This document shows, piece after piece, positions 1-8,381 of a stretch of 64,000 nt of DNA. The notes beneath the pieces were generated by a model that was not told the origin of the DNA, did not search any database, and worked only from the letters and a program-made list of their open reading frames with translations. Numbering within the stretch: the stretch's first letter is position 1; the number at the start of each line of letters is the position of its first letter. Both the position numbers and the translations under genes were made by a program. The stretch lies in NCBI RefSeq assembly GCF_004025585.1, contig NZ_QTZO01000001.1:337962-401961 (forward strand). Direction: 5' to 3'. The stretch is from Pseudodesulfovibrio sp. S3. Lineage in GTDB: Bacteria; Desulfobacterota; Desulfovibrionia; Desulfovibrionales; Desulfovibrionaceae.

Positions 1-271
1 GCAGGGTGAAGATCAGGCTGACGACCTCTAAAACCAGGACCAGCGTAAAGGCCAGGTTAATGGCCATGTAGTGACTGGTGGGTATCAAGTCTCCCACCGG
101 GCCTGCGATCCAGCCTTGGCGTTTTATTTCAATCGCTCCGAGGGTCAGGGCGAAAACGACCACCAGGAAGCCAGCCACCGTCCGCTGTGTGGAATCTTTT
201 TCCCAAAAAAAATGCAGCGGATCAAAGGCAAAGGTCGCCCAGTCATAAAGTGTGTTCATGGGATGTTTCAT
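1..271 (-). CDS. membrane protein of unknown function (3' part lies outside window)
   Basis: Only the first 90 codons are inside the window; the gene runs off the left edge. The start ATG at 271 has an AGAGG Shine-Dalgarno-like sequence about four bases upstream; a second in-frame ATG at 259 lacks one. The translated N-terminus begins MKHPMNTLYDWATFAFDPLH and has two hydrophobic stretches, at about residues 31-46 and 68-90, so it is an inner-membrane protein. I do not recognise the family and see no catalytic motif. It points away from nothing else on the left; the SNF2 gene to its right is on the same strand and ends 108 bases upstream of it, so co-transcription is possible. Confidence 0.6.
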   Translation of the reverse strand, partial: MKHPMNTLYDWATFAFDPLHFFWEKDSTQRTVAGFLVVVFALTLGAIEIKRQGWIAGPVGDLIPTSHYMAINLAFTLVLVLEVVSLIFTL

Positions 272-379
272 GGAGCCTCTGCATCTAGAGTGATCAGTCA
301 AATCTTCATGGGACAGTCAAGACGATCTATCAGGAGTACGTATATGAGTAAATAGGAATGTTTACTATATTCTCGACCG

Positions 380-3300
380 CTATATATCGAACAGCATTTC
401 CAGATCGTCGCGAGTCAGGCTCTTGAGTGCGGATTGTCCGGGTATGATCGCTTCGGCAACGCCCTTCTTCTGCTCCTGGAGCTTGAGGATGCGTTCTTCG
501 ACAGTGTTCTGGCAGATCATCTTGTAAGCGAAGACCTGACGTTTCTGTCCGATGCGGTGGGTACGGTCAGTGGCCTGGTTTTCCACGGCCGGGTTCCACC
601 ACGGGTCGTAGTGGATGACGTAGTCCGCGCTGGTCAGGTTCAGGCCGGTGCCGCCCGCCTTGAGGGAGATCAGGAAGATGGGAATGTCCGGGCTGTCGTT
701 GAAGCGGTCCACCTGTTCAAAGCGGTCCTTGGAGGAGCCGTCCAGATAGGTGAAAGGAATCTCGCGTATCTGCAACCAGTTGCGGATGACGTGGAGCATC
801 TGGACGAACTGGGAGAAGACGAGCACCTTGTGGCCGCCCTCGATGATGTCCGTCACCAGATCCTTGAATGCGTCGAATTTTCCGGACGGCAGGTTGGTGC
901 TGAAGCCGGGCATATCCAGTTTGAGCAGACGCGGATGGCAGCAGATCTGCCTGAGTTTGAGCAGGGCGTCCAGAATGGACATCTGGCTCTTGGCCATGCC
1001 TTTCTCGTCCACGTCCCTGAGAACCTGATCCTTGAGCTTCTTGGCCAGGGCCGTGTACAGCTCGCGCTGTTCATCCACCAGTTCGCAATAGTGGGTGGTT
1101 TCGATCTTGGGCGGCAGATCCTTGGCTACTTCAGCCTTGGTGCGGCGCAGAATGAAAGGTTTTACGCGGGTGCGCAGATAGTCCAGGGTTTCTTCGTCGC
1201 CATCCTTGATGGGTTTGACGATGCCGCGCTGGAAGGAATGCTGGGATCCAAGGAAGCCGGGCATGAGAAATTCAAACAGGGACCACAACTCGAACAGGTT
1301 GTTCTCGATGGGCGTACCCGACAGACAGAGGCGCAGCCCTGCATCGAGTTTGCGTACGGAGCGAGCCGTAATCGTGTTGGGGTTCTTGATGTTTTGTGCT
1401 TCGTCCAGGATGACGGTGGCGTAATCGAATTTGAGCAGTTCATCCAGATCCCGCCGCAGCAGGGCGTAGGTGGTGATGACCAGGTGGGAGCCTTTGATGT
1501 GCTGGAACAGCCCTTCGCGCTTGGCTCCGTAAATGGTCAGCCGTTTCAAGGTCGGGACGAATTTCTGCGCTTCGCGTTCCCAGTTGGGCAATACCGATGT
1601 GGGCACGATGATCAGGTTCGGGCCGTCGATACCTCTATCCACCAGGGACTGGATGTAGGACAGCGTTTGGATGGTCTTGCCCAGTCCCATTTCATCGGCC
1701 AGAATGCCGCCGAAACCATATTCGCGAAGGAAATTGAGGTAGCTCAGCCCCTGAACCTGGTAGGGCCGCAGGGTGGCCTGCAAGGCCTTGGGCTGCTCAA
1801 TGATCTTGATCTGATCGAAGTTGTTGATCTTTTCCTTGAGTTTGACAAAAAACTCATCGGTCTGGGCCTGCGGCAGATCTTCAAGGATTTTTTCGAGCAC
1901 CGGGGCCTCGAACTGGTTGAACTGCTGCTTGGGGGGCTTTTCCGGGTCAAACCCGAGGGCCTTGAGCTTGTGGCCCAGCTTGTTGAGCCAGGATTCAGGC
2001 AGACTGGTGTAGGAACCGTCCTTGAGTTGGACATACCTTTTGCCCTTGGTCCACGCTTCCCATATGAGTTCGATGGGGACGCGTTGGTCGTCGTATTCCA
2101 CGGACAGTTCGAGGTTGAACCACTTTTCCTCTTCGTCGGTCTCCACTTCGGCCACCACAATGGGCTGCGTGGTGCGCACCTTGTAGCGGGTCAGGTTCTG
2201 CTCGCCGAAGACGCGATAGGCTTCCACGAGTTGCGGGTAGTAATCGAGTAGAAAATTGATGGCCTCTTCCTGCTCCATGAACCAGATGTGATTGTTTCTG
2301 GCCTGGAAATTCATGTCCTGCAACTCGGCGAACAATTGCGCTTCTTCGTCCTGGGCGCGGCGGATGAGATAGGACTTGCCGCCGTCGTGATAACTGCCCG
2401 TCTGCAGGTCCGGGTTCGGGCCGGGCATGATGAATTCGCCGTGCTCATTGGTGTAGATGTTCTGGATCTTGAGCACCAGCAGGCTGCCTTCTTCGTCCAG
2501 GTAGAGCTTGGGATCGTACTCGGCATCCTGGAAGATGGGGCCGACTCGCTCCAGGAAATCCTCTTGTCCGTAGAGGTCGGATACGGGAATCTGGGTCCAG
2601 ACGCGGTCCAGGAACTCGGAAACGTCGGCATGCGGTACAATGGGCTTTTTCTCGACCATGCCCTGGACGAGCTTGGGGTCGAGTCCGGTCTGCACGGGGT
2701 AGAACGAGTTTTTGTAGTAGACCCACAGCGGCAGCCTTCCGTAGAAATAAATCTCTTCCTCATCTGTGATGGGGAAGGGCATTTTGTCCTCTCGGGCCAG
2801 CAGGATGTCGAAGGCCAGACCGTCCTCGCTCAAGGAGGGTGAGAGCTTCAGTTGCATGGTCTTGGACTCGATGGATACGGGCTGATCTGTTTCGCGCAGG
2901 TACAGGTAGTACTCGCCCTTGATCGCCCTGAAAAACCAGGAGTGGAGACCGGCCGGGATTTCAACCTTGTGGCCCCAGTAGTCGAGAAAATGGCCGATCT
3001 GTTCGGCTACGCCCGGCAGGGCCGGGGAGGTGTCTGACCAGTCCGGATTCTCGACGATCTGGGCCAGTGTGATTTCATTCTGGACCTGGGAGATACCGGA
3101 TTTGTTCTGGCGGGCTCGGAAGAAGGCTACCTGGAGCCGGCCGAGTTCGGGATAAATTCTGTATATGATATAGTGGCGTCCCGATTCCGGCTCCAGTTCG
3201 GTGGCGAAGAAGGGGCGAAAGGTTTGCCGCCAATCCGTGCGCGGAATGGGCATTTCACCGCCGGATTCGGTGTCCAGCGACTTCAGGAGTTTGACCGCCG

Positions 3301-3589
3301 TGGCGGCCACATGCCGACAGACCCCGGAGAAGGAGTCCGGGCAGTTGCAGTAGTAATTAATGGTTTTTTCGGTCAGGTTCAGGCCGATTTCCGAAGTATA
3401 GTTCTGGAATTCATCGCCATGCACCTGTCCGTCGATGTCCCAATACTGATCTCGTTTTTTGAGGTCCAGTTTGGTCACACCTTTATCGGCAACAATTCCA
3501 TGCGCGCTTTCCAGGATATAATCCGGGATGCTGTCGCCGATGAATTTTTGCAGTATGGATTTGACTATCTGTTCTTCGCCGTTGCTCAT
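380..3589 (-). CDS. SNF2/RapA-family helicase with N-terminal SWIM zinc finger
   Basis: 1069-residue DEAD/H superfamily-2 ATPase that should translocate on double-stranded DNA and remodel protein-DNA or polymerase-DNA complexes. Seen directly: a SWIM-type zinc motif near residues 80-95 (CNCPDSFSGVCRH), a long middle region, then the Snf2 core with Walker A ILADEMGLGKT, Walker B VILDEAQNIKNP (DEAQ box), motif III LSGTPIENN, motif V SLKAGGTGLNLTSA and motif VI ATDRTHRIGQ. The SWIM-SNF2 arrangement is common in bacterial HepA-like proteins. The start ATG at 3589 faces the divergent binding-protein gene at 3788. The exact substrate cannot be read from sequence; roles in transcription recycling or DNA repair are family-level inference. 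Confidence 0.9.
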   Translation of the reverse strand: MSNGEEQIVKSILQKFIGDSIPDYILESAHGIVADKGVTKLDLKKRDQYWDIDGQVHGDEFQNYTSEIGLNLTEKTINYYCNCPDSFSGVCRHVAATAVKLLKSLDTESGGEMPIPRTDWRQTFRPFFATELEPESGRHYIIYRIYPELGRLQVAFFRARQNKSGISQVQNEITLAQIVENPDWSDTSPALPGVAEQIGHFLDYWGHKVEIPAGLHSWFFRAIKGEYYLYLRETDQPVSIESKTMQLKLSPSLSEDGLAFDILLAREDKMPFPITDEEEIYFYGRLPLWVYYKNSFYPVQTGLDPKLVQGMVEKKPIVPHADVSEFLDRVWTQIPVSDLYGQEDFLERVGPIFQDAEYDPKLYLDEEGSLLVLKIQNIYTNEHGEFIMPGPNPDLQTGSYHDGGKSYLIRRAQDEEAQLFAELQDMNFQARNNHIWFMEQEEAINFLLDYYPQLVEAYRVFGEQNLTRYKVRTTQPIVVAEVETDEEEKWFNLELSVEYDDQRVPIELIWEAWTKGKRYVQLKDGSYTSLPESWLNKLGHKLKALGFDPEKPPKQQFNQFEAPVLEKILEDLPQAQTDEFFVKLKEKINNFDQIKIIEQPKALQATLRPYQVQGLSYLNFLREYGFGGILADEMGLGKTIQTLSYIQSLVDRGIDGPNLIIVPTSVLPNWEREAQKFVPTLKRLTIYGAKREGLFQHIKGSHLVITTYALLRRDLDELLKFDYATVILDEAQNIKNPNTITARSVRKLDAGLRLCLSGTPIENNLFELWSLFEFLMPGFLGSQHSFQRGIVKPIKDGDEETLDYLRTRVKPFILRRTKAEVAKDLPPKIETTHYCELVDEQRELYTALAKKLKDQVLRDVDEKGMAKSQMSILDALLKLRQICCHPRLLKLDMPGFSTNLPSGKFDAFKDLVTDIIEGGHKVLVFSQFVQMLHVIRNWLQIREIPFTYLDGSSKDRFEQVDRFNDSPDIPIFLISLKAGGTGLNLTSADYVIHYDPWWNPAVENQATDRTHRIGQKRQVFAYKMICQNTVEERILKLQEQKKGVAEAIIPGQSALKSLTRDDLEMLFDI

Positions 3590-3787
3590 TCAGGGGACTC
3601 TTCCGTTCACTTGTCGATGAAATAGAACAGAACTTCTTACATATATATGGGACAATGGGCAAGTCGCATTTGTTTCCCTTATGTCGGTATGGATGCTTGG
3701 CTTTTCATATCCGTTGGTCCATACTGAACCCAGCATGCAATGCTCCTTTAAATATATGGTCCAACCAACTTACTTTTGCAAGAGAAA
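3590..3787. promoter_or_regulatory. divergent intergenic region
   Basis: 198 bases between the divergent SNF2 gene and the ABC binding lipoprotein must hold promoters in both directions. It is AT-rich around 3636-3660 (ATATATAT). I see no clear -35/-10 pair or operator. Confidence 0.35.
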
Positions 3788-5425
3788 ATGAGAGTTATCA
3801 ATCTATTCGCCGTTACGTTGTGTCTGATATTGCTCTCAGGGTGTTCAGACGGGAGTGGTCCGGCCACGCCGGTTGCTCCGGTCAATCCGGAGAGTATTCC
3901 CGCCGTGCCCGAGCATGGAGGCACGCTGGTCCAGCCCATGCTTGGTGAGCCGAGCAATTTGATCCCTCCCCTGTCCTCGGACAGCGCCTCGTTTACCATC
4001 TGCAGTCAGATTTACGTCAGCCTGCTCAAGTACGACAAGGACATCAACCTCATTCCCTATGCCGCAGAATCCTACGAGGTCCTGAACGACGGCAAGCTGC
4101 TTCGGTTCAAGGTACGGGAGGACATATACTGGACAGACGGTGTCCAGCTTACGGCCGAGGATGTGGAGTTCACCTACAAGCTGATGATCGACCCGAAAAC
4201 GCCTACGGCTTATGCGGGCAATTTCAAGCTGGTGAAGACGTTTCGCCGTACTGGAAAATTTACTTTTGAAGTGGAGTATGACCAGCCTTTTGCCAATGCC
4301 TTGATCACTTGGGCCATGAACATCCTGCCAAAACATGCGCTTGAGAATGAAGATTTGCTCGACACCAAATACAGCCGCGAACCACTGGGTGCCGGGCCAT
4401 ATAAACTCAAGGAATGGGTGACCGGCAGCCAGATCACCCTTGAGGCCAACGAAAGTTTTTTTGAGGGCAAGCCCTACATCGACCGGATTGTCTACCGTAT
4501 GATTCCGGATATGGGAACCCAGTTCCTGGAGCTCAAGGCGGGCAGTCTCGACACTATGGCGCTGGATCCGTTGCAGTACCTCTACCAGACCTCCGGGCCG
4601 GGCTGGGACGGGAGTTTCAACAAGTTCAAGTTCTTGGCCTTTGGTTACTCTTTTCTCGGTTTCAATTTTAAGCACCCGTTTTTTCAGGATGTTCGCGTTC
4701 GTAAAGCCATTGACTACGCTATTGACCGTCGGGAATTGGTCAAGGGGGTGCTGTACGGCCTGGGTGAGGCGGCAAACGGGCCGTACAAGCCGGGAACGTG
4801 GCAGTATAATGCCACCATCAGGCCGCGAGAATTCAATCAGGAAAAGGCCAGGCAACTTCTTGCCGAGGCGGGCTGGATCGATTCTGATGGCGATGGTTGG
4901 CTCGACAAGGATGGTAAGTCCTTTGCTTTTTCCATCATCACCAATCAGGGCAATACCCAGCGCATCAAGACCGGGGTGATCATTCAGCAACGGCTGAAGG
5001 ATATCGGCATAAAGGTTGAGTTGAGGACCGTGGAATGGGCGGCTTTTCTCAAGGAATTCGTGGACAAAGGACGTTATGATGCCTTGATTTTGGGATGGAA
5101 TATTTTACAAGACCCAGATATCTATAATGTTTGGCATTCCTCCAAGGCGGTTGACGGCGGCCTTAACATAATTAAGTATATTAATCCCGAATTGGATGCG
5201 TTGTTGGAGCGCGGTAGGCACATGGTGGTGCAGGAGGAACGCAAGCCCGTATATGATGAAATACAGCAGATTCTCTACGACGAAGTGCCTTATTGTTTCC
5301 TCTACATTCCCATGTCTCTGCCCATAGTTCAGGCACGTGTGCAAAATATCAAGGCGGCCCCGGCCGGAATATCCTATAATTCAGAAAAGTGGTGGATACC
5401 ACGGACGTTGCAGCGGCAACCTTAA
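3788..5425 (+). CDS. ABC transporter substrate-binding lipoprotein, family 5 (peptide/nickel type)
   Basis: 545-residue extracytoplasmic solute-binding protein of the SBP_bac_5 (DppA/OppA/NikA) family. The ATG at 3788 is preferred over an upstream TTG at 3776 because it follows AAGAG and gives a compact lipoprotein signal with lipobox LLSGC, so the mature protein should be acylated at Cys and anchored in a membrane. The order of conserved stretches (YDKDINLIPYAAESYEV, EDVEFTYKLMIDPKTPT, RKAIDYAIDRRELV, WNILQDPDIYNVWHSS) is typical. No permease or ATPase gene is adjacent; the next gene, rel/spoT, starts 17 bases downstream and is probably co-transcribed. The ligand (oligopeptide, dipeptide, metal chelate) cannot be assigned. 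Confidence 0.9.
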   Translation: MRVINLFAVTLCLILLSGCSDGSGPATPVAPVNPESIPAVPEHGGTLVQPMLGEPSNLIPPLSSDSASFTICSQIYVSLLKYDKDINLIPYAAESYEVLNDGKLLRFKVREDIYWTDGVQLTAEDVEFTYKLMIDPKTPTAYAGNFKLVKTFRRTGKFTFEVEYDQPFANALITWAMNILPKHALENEDLLDTKYSREPLGAGPYKLKEWVTGSQITLEANESFFEGKPYIDRIVYRMIPDMGTQFLELKAGSLDTMALDPLQYLYQTSGPGWDGSFNKFKFLAFGYSFLGFNFKHPFFQDVRVRKAIDYAIDRRELVKGVLYGLGEAANGPYKPGTWQYNATIRPREFNQEKARQLLAEAGWIDSDGDGWLDKDGKSFAFSIITNQGNTQRIKTGVIIQQRLKDIGIKVELRTVEWAAFLKEFVDKGRYDALILGWNILQDPDIYNVWHSSKAVDGGLNIIKYINPELDALLERGRHMVVQEERKPVYDEIQQILYDEVPYCFLYIPMSLPIVQARVQNIKAAPAGISYNSEKWWIPRTLQRQP

Positions 5426-5442
5426 AGAGAGAACGGACTTAT

Positions 5443-7653
5443 ATGATTCGCATCAATGAGATCACCGACAAGGTGGCGTCATATATCGACAACCCCGATC
5501 TGGATCTGATTCAGCGGGCGTATGTCTTTTCCGCCCAGGCCCATGACGGCGTGGTTCGGCGGTCCGGGGAGCCGTATATTTCCCACCCCATGAATGTGGC
5601 CTATCTTCTTGCGGACATGCAGCTTGACGAGGCCACGGTGGCTGCAGGGCTTTTGCATGACACCGTGGAGGATACCGATACCTCCGTTGACGAGATCGAA
5701 GAGCTGTTCGGGGCCGATGTGGCCGATATCGTGGACGGGGTGACCAAGATCAGCAAGATGGATTTCGAGTCCAAGGCCGTGCAGCAGGCGGAGAACATCC
5801 GCAAGCTCATACTGGCCATGGCCGAGGATATCCGTGTGCTCATGGTCAAGTTGGCCGACAGGCTCCACAATATGCGCACGCTGGAATATATGAAGCCGGT
5901 CAAGCAGCGGCTCATTGCCCAGGAAACGCAGGATATCTATGCTCCCCTGGCCAACCGGCTGGGTCTGCATCGGGTCAAGACCGAGCTGGAAGATCTTTGT
6001 CTGCGGTATCTGAAACCGGACGTTTTCGATCAACTTTCTGAAGCCGTATCCGAACACCGGGCAGCCGGTGAGCCGTATATCGAGAAGGTCATTGGGCTTA
6101 TCAACGAGATGTTCAAGAAGAACCGGATAAAGGGCCGGGTCTTCGGGCGCACCAAACACCTGCATTCCATCCATGTGAAGATGGAACAGCAGGAATTGAC
6201 CTTCGATGAGATATTCGACCTGATAGCATTTCGCATCGTTTTGAAATCCTTGAAGGACTGCTATGCTGTGCTGGGCCTTATTCATGCGGCCTGGCGGCCC
6301 GTTCCCGGTCGGTTCAAGGACTATATTTCCATTCCCAAGGCGAACATGTACCAGTCGCTTCACTCCACGGTCATAGGCCCGGACGGTGAGCGTATCGAAT
6401 TCCAGATTCGTACTGAAGAGATGCATCAGATCGCAGAAAACGGTGTGGCCGCCCACTGGCAGTACAAGGAAGTGGGTAAGGGGGCCAAGCGAGGCAAGAC
6501 AGCGGGCAGACGCGATGCCGAACGGTATTCCTGGCTCAAACAGATCATGGATTGGCAGCGGGAACTGTCTGATCCGCGTGAATTCATGTCCTCTCTGCGG
6601 CTGGAGATGTTTCAGGAAGAGGTTTACGTATTCACGCCCAACGGTGACATCAAGGAATTGCCCGAAGGCGCCACGCCTGTGGACTTTGCCTATGCCATCC
6701 ATTCCGAGGTCGGGGACAAATGCGCTGGTGCCAAGGTCAATGGCCGTATCGTGCCTCTCCATTCCACGCTCAAGAACGGTGATTCCGTTGAGGTCATCAC
6801 GGACAAGAACCGGGTGCCCAGTCGGGACTGGCTCAAGTTCGTCAAGACCGCCAAGGCCCGCACCCGGATCAAGCATTATATCCGTACCGTTGAGATGGAG
6901 CGTGCCATCAGTCTGGCCAAGGACATGCTGGAGAAGGAAGGGCGTCGGGTCGGCATCAACGTTCAGAAGGCCCTCAAGGACAGGGACTTCCTGCAACTGG
7001 CCGCAGAGTTCAACTGTGGGAGTGTGGATGAACTCCTGGCCCAGATAGGTTTTTCCCGGTTCACGCCGCGCAAGGTGCTCAAGCGGTTCTATGCCCTCAT
7101 GCATCCCGGCGAAGCCTTGGACGAGCGCAAGATCAAGGACAAGGCGGAAGCCGAGGCCCGTTCAGAAGCCGAAGCGGAATCGGCTGCCGGGACCAGCGCC
7201 AAGAAGAAGCCCAAGACAGAAGGGCTGCAAATTTCCGGCGTTGACAATGTGCTTGTCCGTTTTGCCAGTTGCTGCAATCCCCTGCCGGGTGAGCCCATTC
7301 TGGGATATATCACCCGTGGCCGCGGCGTTACCGTACATCGTATCGATTGCCCCAACATCTCCAATTTTGAAGATGAGCGTCTCATTCAGGTAAACTGGGA
7401 AGGGGTCGAGGAGAAACCGTATCCGGCCAAAGTCAAGATCAAGTGTCTGAACAAGCCGGGGATGCTCGGCAAGATATGCTCCATGTTGGCCGAAATGGAA
7501 GTCAATATCGACCACGGCAACTTCGAGTCCAAGGTGGACGGCACCTCTATCTTGAATTTTACCGTGGAGGTCACGGATCTCAACCAGCTTTATTCGGCCC
7601 TGGCCGAGGTGAAAAAGCTCAAGGCGGTCAAGGAAGCCCTGCGCGTTTCCTAG
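5443..7653 (+). CDS. relA/spoT: bifunctional (p)ppGpp synthetase/hydrolase (Rel/SpoT)
   Basis: 736-residue stringent-response enzyme that makes and degrades the alarmone (p)ppGpp. The ATG at 5443 is preferred over an in-frame GTG at 5389 that would overlap the previous gene. Seen: an intact HD hydrolase domain (LLHDTVEDTD), the synthetase domain with PGRFKDYISIPK, where the RFKD signature is the one associated with bifunctional enzymes rather than the EXDD type of synthetase-only RelA, then TGS (VYVFTPNGDIKELPEGATP), an Ala/Glu/Lys-rich spacer, a conserved ASCCNPLPG motif and a C-terminal ACT domain. It lies 17 bases after an ABC binding-protein gene and is followed by an intrinsic terminator at 7680-7712, so the pair is a likely operon. 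Confidence 0.97.
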   Translation: MIRINEITDKVASYIDNPDLDLIQRAYVFSAQAHDGVVRRSGEPYISHPMNVAYLLADMQLDEATVAAGLLHDTVEDTDTSVDEIEELFGADVADIVDGVTKISKMDFESKAVQQAENIRKLILAMAEDIRVLMVKLADRLHNMRTLEYMKPVKQRLIAQETQDIYAPLANRLGLHRVKTELEDLCLRYLKPDVFDQLSEAVSEHRAAGEPYIEKVIGLINEMFKKNRIKGRVFGRTKHLHSIHVKMEQQELTFDEIFDLIAFRIVLKSLKDCYAVLGLIHAAWRPVPGRFKDYISIPKANMYQSLHSTVIGPDGERIEFQIRTEEMHQIAENGVAAHWQYKEVGKGAKRGKTAGRRDAERYSWLKQIMDWQRELSDPREFMSSLRLEMFQEEVYVFTPNGDIKELPEGATPVDFAYAIHSEVGDKCAGAKVNGRIVPLHSTLKNGDSVEVITDKNRVPSRDWLKFVKTAKARTRIKHYIRTVEMERAISLAKDMLEKEGRRVGINVQKALKDRDFLQLAAEFNCGSVDELLAQIGFSRFTPRKVLKRFYALMHPGEALDERKIKDKAEAEARSEAEAESAAGTSAKKKPKTEGLQISGVDNVLVRFASCCNPLPGEPILGYITRGRGVTVHRIDCPNISNFEDERLIQVNWEGVEEKPYPAKVKIKCLNKPGMLGKICSMLAEMEVNIDHGNFESKVDGTSILNFTVEVTDLNQLYSALAEVKKLKAVKEALRVS

Positions 7654-7679
7654 ATCGGTCATGTCGGCATATTCCCCTG

Positions 7680-7712
7680 AAAGCCCCGCAAATGAGCGGG
7701 GCTTTCGTTTTT
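7680..7712 (+). terminator. intrinsic terminator after rel/spoT
   Basis: Perfect 10-bp stem (AAAGCCCCGC / GCGGGGCTTT) with a six-base loop, followed by CG and five T. It lies 26 bases after the rel/spoT stop codon. Confidence 0.9.
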
Positions 7713-7740
7713 GGGGGGTAGGATGGCGAGGGAATAGGTT

Positions 7741-8133
7741 CTACTTGGGGTGGCAGGATCCGCAACTTACCGGAACAGGCTTGCCATTCTTCTTCACTAT
7801 CTTGTGGCAGCCGAGGCAGCTGTTTTCCGTCTTCTTGGAATGGAAAGCAGTGTAGAATGCCCTGGCGTCCTTCTTTCCGGGTTGATCGTGACAGCCGGAA
7901 GTGGAGCATTGCTTGATGTCGCTCGTGCCGTCCCAGGTGTGGTGACAGGTGACACATTCGACCTTGGCTGCGTCGTGCTTCGCGTGGGAGAAAGTGACGT
8001 GTGTCTTGGTGGCAGCGATACCGTCCGGCGGTCCGAGCTTCAGTTCGCCCGGTGCCTTGGGTGCGGCCGCGGCCAGACTGGCGCCCAGGAGCAGGGTGCA
8101 GATTGTCAGGGTGATGGTGGTGAAGCGGTGCAT
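7741..8133 (-). CDS. periplasmic tetraheme cytochrome c3 (class III)
   Basis: 130-residue precursor with a cleavable signal peptide (about residues 1-22, ending LAAAA) and a mature part with four heme c motifs in order: CVTCH, CSTSGCH (the CX4CH variant), CLGCH and CGSCH. Nine histidines in the mature part are enough for four bis-His hemes; HVTFSHAKH before the first motif is typical of class III c3. In sulfate reducers this protein takes electrons from periplasmic hydrogenases or formate dehydrogenase and passes them to transmembrane complexes. In the best-known type I c3 the fourth heme is also CX4CH; here it is CX2CH, a sequence variant. GGAGG lies six bases before the ATG, and a predicted sigma-54 promoter lies about 30 bases further up. 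Confidence 0.93.
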   Translation of the reverse strand: MHRFTTITLTICTLLLGASLAAAAPKAPGELKLGPPDGIAATKTHVTFSHAKHDAAKVECVTCHHTWDGTSDIKQCSTSGCHDQPGKKDARAFYTAFHSKKTENSCLGCHKIVKKNGKPVPVSCGSCHPK

Positions 8134-8174
8134 ACAAACCTCCAGCGGTTGTTGTTCAGGTATGCACTGACTGT

Positions 8175-8190
8175 CGCAATGATCGTGCCG
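8175..8190 (-). promoter_or_regulatory. predicted sigma-54 promoter of the cytochrome c3 gene
   Basis: On the minus strand the sequence reads CGGCACG-N4-TTGCG, matching the -24/-12 consensus TGGCACG-N4-TTGCW except at the two outermost bases, with the diagnostic GG and GC ten bases apart. The predicted start is near 8164, giving a leader of about 30 bases that carries the GGAGG ribosome site. Confidence 0.7.
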
Positions 8191-8252
8191 AATGTATTCT
8201 GTTGAAATGATGGTGTTTTATGTGTGACTTGTTATTGGCGTGTACCGTTTTT

Positions 8253-8266
8253 GCGCACGGGTGCGC
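8253..8266. repeat. short inverted repeat upstream of the c3 sigma-54 promoter
   Basis: GCGCAC-GG-GTGCGC, a perfect 6-bp palindrome about 95 bases upstream of the predicted sigma-54 start. Its position would suit an activator site, but six base pairs in GC-rich DNA is weak evidence. Confidence 0.3.
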
Positions 8267-8329
8267 GCAGTTGCCCTGACTCAAGGAATAGAAGCGGTTG
8301 TCGGGTGGGCCTCACATCCCATCGGAGAC

Positions 8330-8358
8330 AAAAAAGGGGAAGCGGTGTGCTTCCCCTT
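8330..8358 (-). terminator. intrinsic terminator of the amino acid transporter genes
   Basis: 10-bp stem AAGGGGAAGC / GCTTCCCCTT with a five-base loop. On the minus strand it is followed by a run of T (complement of 8330-8335). It lies just after the permease stop codon. Confidence 0.9.
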
Positions 8359-8381
8359 GAGTGATTCAATTGTTCCGTACG

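Noticed and set aside
434..2251. 605-codon open frame on the plus strand inside the SNF2 gene
   Set aside because: It is antisense to a gene with full helicase motifs; long antisense frames are expected in GC-rich DNA and the translation has no family motifs.
5479..7104. 541-codon minus-strand frame inside rel/spoT
   Set aside because: Antisense shadow of an intact, well-recognised enzyme.
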